In this document: piece after piece, positions 58,789 through 64,000 of the stretch
Layout of the letters: the number at the start of each line of letters is the position of its first letter
Numbering within the stretch: position 1 is the first letter of the stretch
Origin: Sorghum bicolor
Taxonomy: Eukaryota; Streptophyta; Magnoliopsida; Poales; Poaceae
Reading direction: 5' to 3'
NCBI RefSeq assembly: GCF_000003195.3
Contig: NC_012877.2
Location: 18,933,972-18,997,971, forward strand
DNA length: 64,000 bases
The notes under the pieces: generated by a model
The model's database searches: none
Seen by the model: the letters and a program-made list of their open reading frames with translations, nothing else
What the model was told of the DNA's origin: nothing
Program-made: the position numbers and the translations under genes

Positions 58789-61700
58789 TGTCACAGAACC
58801 GACCAAATTATAAGAGTTCAAGTGCAGAAACGATCGCTACGCAATCAAGTTTCTAAACTTGAGCCCATATAATCCCGGTAGTCAATCGAAATCACGAAGG
58901 ACTTCAAACCAACTCGCAACAAACCAAGATCGTAATAGTTCAACACAAACACAGCGAATGTTACATAGCCATTCATTGCCGTCGAAGCGGCACCACATCG
59001 GAGTATTAAGTTATTACAACACTTGTTCGAAGTAGCGGAAGCAAAATAGTTACACACACAATCCAAAGTTCAGTTCGTAAGTTCAGGTTACTGCCAGAGT
59101 CTATGCCATCCTTCCAAAAGCATCATAGATGGGAGGATTGGAGAACCGTGCCCAACGGTTAGTCCTCATCCCCAGCGGGATGGAGACAGGTCTTGCAGAA
59201 TCCGTCATAGAAGATATCATCTGCAACAGGTGGGAATAAACCCTGAGTACGAGAATGTACTCAGCTAGACTTACCCGTCTAGTAAAACATAAAAGACACC
59301 AAGGATCATGCAAGGCTTAGTATCAAGTGGAGCTGGATGACTCACCTTTGCCAAAAGCTTAACTTACCACTAAGTTATTTTAAGAGCATCAGTTTTATTT
59401 ATCATCAGCCTACCACTAGATTAGCACCTGTACTACAACACATCACTTGATTATTACAAACAATAATAACCATATCAAATTCACCATATGTTCTTCCTGC
59501 TATCATCATTATCATGAACCAAGTTCATTAGTGAATGCTACGTTTGCCGCTGCTCTGTCAAGTTCTCACTAACCGGGAGAGACGGCGATTCGAATCGAAT
59601 TCCTATCCAGCTGGAGGATTATTCCTAGCACTCACCCAAGCATCCCCTGCCGGAGAGCCAACGGGTCACCTTTGGTACAACTCAGGAATCGCGGCTCCGA
59701 TCAGCGCCGCACTCCCAGGGCTACCACTCTGCCAGGGAGGTCAGGAATTTTAACTCACCTGCCTTTGGACTTACGCCAATGGTCCCCCGCACACCGCACT
59801 TCCTCCGGTAGTGCGCACTTTATACTTGCCGGTCTTCCGGCCTGAGTCATACTACTCGGCTTCGCGGTCGGAACGAGTTATCCGGCCAACTAAGTGTCAG
59901 GCATGCGTTCAACATGACAAGAGGACGTACAACGATCGGTCCTTAGCTGCCACAGACGGAGTTACTACACACTTGCAAAACTCCGCCCGGCTTAAGTCAA
60001 TTTAATCAGGTTCCACCCACGATAGCACATATAGACCATCGTGATCCGACACAACCCTATATCGCGCGGATGACAGGATATCACCCGACTTCTACCGATT
60101 AAAGCATAGCTAAGCTGCTACTCGATCCTAACCCTACAACCAGGGAGGGTAAGTTATCTGGACAAGGATAGAGTAAAATGCAATAACAGTTTCATCACAA
60201 CTCCTATACGTAATGCATCAATAGATATAACATATCAAGTAACTTTCGAAAATAAAGGGAGGCTTAGAATGCTCCGGGGCTTGCCTTTCACGAACGAGGC
60301 CGGCTCGTGATTCGGGCACCCAACTTCTTCTTCGGGCTCCTCGAGTCCGGCTTGCTGGACCTCCACCTCCTGGCTGCCTTCCTGGCCTTCGGGGTTCGCT
60401 TGGAGCTCGAAGGAGGCTGTCGCGTCCGGTGCACCTATTGCATGCTCGAACAATAAGAAGATGCACATGCTAGAGATGAATGCTTGATAACACAAGTAAT
60501 TCATTGGACACTCATTTACGGAGCGAGAGTTATACTAACTCACACAAAGAACAAGTTAACATAACCAAAACCTATCATGACACTAAAGCAGCAAACAACA
60601 CAACGAGTATGCTCAGTAATTAAATCATAACAAAAGATAGACAGATCCAACAAACATGAGTAAGGACATTCTGGAAAGCTTATGAAATTGTCTACAACTC
60701 ATCTTTAGACATGACAGCAAGATTCATACATGAAACTGGTCATTTAAACAAAGTTCCAGGTTCTGTCCCAGAAAAACAGAGAACACCCATTTCTGGAACC
60801 CACTTGGAACAGCCATAACTTTTAAACTATTTGGCCAAATGACCTCAAATTTAAACCACAGCTAGTTCAACAAGTTTAGAACAACTTTAATTTAGACAAG
60901 TTTCACAGAAAGTCAAGTTATCATTAAGTAACATCAGATTTCAGATTATTTAAATCTTAGGAATACCATAAACAAGCTTACCACCAAAGTAGAATACCAG
61001 CATAAGCACCAATTATTTTATGTGATTTAATTAAAGAAACAAGCCATATTTCAAACACAAATTACATATCACAACTGCATTGCTCCAAAAATCATGAAAT
61101 AATTATCAGAGCACTCTAATGCCATGCAAAGGCTACCATAAAATTTTCAGAACAAACTAAGCAGCATAACAAGAGATATGCATTTATCCATAAATAACAA
61201 GATTAAATCTTTATTAAATAATTTCTCAGAAAACATGATTCATTTTATATTTTTATTAAATACTAGCCATCTCAAGGAACACCACAAAAATTGTTTCACA
61301 ATTGTTGGATCTCAGAAACAGGAGATATGATTTTTGCAAGAAAGCCAAAAATCAGGATTTTGAATAAAAGAAAAGGAGGGAAAGAGAGAGTCGCTGACAG
61401 TGGGTCCCATCTGTCAGGCTCTTCTTCCTCACGGCCGAGGCGACTTTCGCCGGCGATTTCTCCGCAACGGCGAGGTCTCCGGCCAAACCAAGGGCATCAG
61501 CGTGATCCCCAAACCCTAACGACTCGATTGACCCCACTTTTCCCACGGCGGAGCCACCGGAAGGGGCTCACCGTCGACAATGGCGGCTCGGCGGAGGTGC
61601 TTAGCGTTACGCCGGAGCCCTCAGGCCGGTAAAGCGTGACCTAAGGCCTTCTACAGCACCAGCGTACTACGGCGAAGCTTCCTAGGTACGCGGCTTGGCC

Positions 61701-62970
61701 TGGATCCTCGTGGAGCACGCTGGCCACGAGTGCACCCAACTCCGGCGGAAGCACGGCGGCGCTGCGCACCGTGTCCGGCGACGGAGAACCTGGTAGAGCG
61801 TCCACCAAGTGGCGCAAAAGCTCGCTAAGGACCTAAGCTACCTCTAGGACCTAACCCGAGACGATGAGAAGCTTCACAAAGCTCGGCATTGAGTTCGCCG
61901 GAGAAGAAGGTCACGGCGAACCGATTTGGGGGAAGAAGGAAATGTCGGCTCACCGGTGGGTTTCTCAGCGAGTTAGAGGGTGGAGATTGGAGAGCGGCTC
62001 ACGGCGGAGCTTTGGGTGGAGTTTGGTGGACGGAGACGCAGAGAGGAGCGCACACGAGCTCGCCGGAGTGAGCTCGCGGAGGAGGGCTCGCTGCGGGAGC
62101 TTTTTTGGCGAGTGGAGGCGAGGAAGAGCGAAGTGGACGCGTCCACTCTGCGCGGGCGACGCCGTGGAGGTCATGCACGCGACGAGAGCTGACAGGCGGG
62201 GCCAGGAACGGCGTATGGGCACCAATTGTCGCCGTTGTGCTGCCGCCGGTCGGCCACGTCGGCGAGCTCCAAACCGATTCAGACAAAGCAATGGCCGACT
62301 GACAGAGCGACTTCACCGATGATTATCTCCCAAACCAGAGCGAATTAGGAGATGGCGCAGTTGACAAAGTTGGAGTACTAAGCGAGATCTACAACTTTGT
62401 CAATTGGAGCAAGAGCTAGATCGGCCTGGATTGAGAGTTATGAAGCTCTCAAAATCAATCGAGCAAACTAGTTTCGTTCCAAGACTTAGAAAAATTTCTA
62501 ATTGTTGGAAACTGCCCCAAATCTGCCTTGTGGGTCACTTTTGGGCTATTTGTGATCATTTTCATGAGATGGCCATAAAACAACTTTTGTTCCTTATAAA
62601 ATTTGCTACAACGTTTCTGTAGAAAGTTTTGACATGCAAACATTTTATGAAGCACTTTTTAAAAGCCTAAGCAAAAGAGGTTTCTAGGGCCTATTTTCAT
62701 AAGTATGACTTAAAAGCATATTTTGGAAAAGTGGTCAACATGAACATTGTTCCCAAGATTAAGTTAAGCATGGATAAACTAATTACCAAGGCATTAGGCA
62801 CAAACACAAGCATTGTTCACTCAAACATAAGCATAGGAAGCCTATTTAAGCAATTGAAAACACATTTTTGCATAGAATGACATGGCTCAAGATAGATGAT
62901 GATCATGGATGCTTTGAATGAATGATGATGCTCATGCTATGCACATGAATGATGCAACTGGGGTGTTAGA
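58789..62970 (-). repeat. Element F 3' LTR
   Basis: Plus reading starts TGTCACAGAACCGACC and ends CTGGGGTGTTAGA, where C has ...TTACA, so the LTR tip is mutated. Length is 4182 bases. It keeps the acidic island, the paired palindromes, the hairpin and the 31-base segment (about 58977-59007) missing from the C 5' LTR. Confidence 0.9.
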
Positions 62971-63006
62971 GCCCTCCCCCCTTATAAAAATCTCGTCCCG
63001 AGATTT
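62971..63006 (-). other. Element F polypurine tract and stem-loop
   Basis: Minus reading: AAATCTCG-GGA-CGAGATTT (63006-62988), then AAGGGGGGAGGGC (about 62983-62971). Confidence 0.82.
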
Positions 63007-63012
63007 GAAAGC

Positions 63013-64000
63013 TTACTGATTTTCGAAGAAGGTTTTGTAAACTTCTTTCAAATAATCCTCCGTCTCCCAAGTGGCATCTTCTTCCCCGTGGTTGCTCCAC
63101 AACACCTTGTAGAGCTTAACCACACGATTACGCGTTTCCCGTTCCTTGCGATCAAGAATCGCTATGGGCTTCTCCTCATACACCAAGTCTGACTTCAACT
63201 TGATATCTCGAACTTCCACTCGTTCCTCCGGTACGCGAAGGCACTTCTTCAACTGTGATACGTGGAAGACAGGGAAAATAGCTCGAAGCGCAACTGGGAG
63301 TTGAACTTTGTATGCCACATTCCCTTTCTTTTCGAGAATCCGATAAGGTCCCACATATCGAGGTGCAAGCTTTCGATTGACTCCGAACCTTTGTACACCC
63401 TTCATCGGAGACACCTTGATGTACACATGGTCACCAACTGAAAACTCAATCGGCTTCCTTCTCTTGTCGGCATAACTTTTCTGACGAGCTTGAGCAGCTT
63501 CCAAGTGTTGCTGGATAGTACGAACTTTCTGCTCTGCTTCGTTCACGAAATCGATGCCATAGTATCTTCGCTCTCCAGCTTCTACCCAATTCAACGGGGT
63601 TCGACACTTCCGACCGTACAAGGCTTCAAATGGAGCCATCTTGATACTCTCCTGATAACTATTGTTGTAGGAGAACTCTGCCAATGGCAACCACTTAACC
63701 CAAGAACCTTTTGATGAGAGAGCACATGCCCTCAACATATCTTCAAGGATCTGGTTAACTCGTTCAGTTTGCCCAGCCGTTTGGGGATGATAAGCAGAGC
63801 TGCGGACCAAATGAGTACCAATCTGCTCATGAAGACATTCCCAAAAACGACCAGTGAACTGTGGCCCACGATTAGATATGATTGTTCGAGGCACACCATA
63901 CTGACGAACAATGTGCTCGAAATACAACTCCGCATACTGATGGGGACGATAGTTAGTTCGGACTGGAATAAATCGAGCAACCTTGGTCAAACGATCTACA
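63013..64000 (-). pseudogene. pol (IN-CHD): Element F integrase and chromodomain, partial
   Basis: Open from the window edge to the stop at 63013. The second catalytic Asp is replaced: TIISNRGPQFT, where C has TIVSDRGPQFT. The Glu region (QTERVNQILE) is intact. The tail has [11 protein letters not shown] and the chromodomain-type end [20 protein letters not shown]. With Asn in the DDE triad this enzyme should not catalyse strand transfer. Confidence 0.88.

Larger units (their letters stand above)
58789..64000 (-). mobile_element. Element F: second copy of the C-family chromovirus, 3' part
   Basis: LTR, stem-loop, polypurine tract and pol C-terminus match element C in order and sequence but are considerably more diverged than the C LTRs are from each other. 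The 5' part is outside the window. The integrase carries a damaging change at a catalytic residue. Confidence 0.92.

Overview
The window is an all-retrotransposon segment of a plant nuclear genome. The organism is most likely a grass: it combines Tat-lineage Ty3 elements carrying antisense genes, Tekay/Del-type chromoviruses with LTRs above 4 kb, and an Athila-type element with an Asp-tRNA primer site. A panicoid grass is plausible, but the species cannot be fixed from the sequence. I found no cellular host gene, tRNA, rRNA or CRISPR array.

Layout. Element A (1-11792, +) is the 3' part of a Tat-lineage Ty3 element: gag-protease, RT, two RNases H, integrase, a six-exon antisense gene (9917 to 5629, -) and the 3' LTR. 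It sits in an older LTR fragment, X (11793-12329). Element D (LTR from 12364, resuming at 47892, running to 50594) is a minus-oriented element carrying an antisense plant-mobile-domain (PMD) gene on the + strand. Element C (18239-47886, +) is a Tekay/Del chromovirus inserted in the D LTR with target duplication CGTCA. Its 5' LTR plus the adjoining D sequence was later tandemly duplicated (12245-17508 and 17506-22770). Element B (26618-40433, -) is a second, very young chromovirus inserted in the C pol gene with target duplication TTTGC. Element E (50595-58788, -) is an Athila-type element without RT, RNase H or integrase, inserted in exon 4 of the D PMD gene. Element F (58789-64000, -) belongs to the C family and is inserted in the 5' LTR of E. 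The nesting is A in X; B in C in D; F in E in D.

Beyond the catalogue of elements, the window is rich in accessory architecture. Antisense genes in A and D have their own TATA boxes and canonical introns. Coiled-coil ORFs with acidic tails precede gag in both B and C. Good 3' splice sites abut or lie close to the start codons of these ORFs, of gag, and of the E accessory ORF. Copies of the polypurine tract bracket the accessory genes of A and E. The long LTRs of B and of C/F share a paired-palindrome module, a hairpin and a short acidic coding-like island.

Most genes are broken (amber codons, frameshifts, deletions), mainly by changes compatible with cytosine deamination. The A antisense gene, the B coiled-coil ORF, the joined B RT-integrase ORF and the E accessory ORF remain open. 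All divergence and age statements are estimates by eye.
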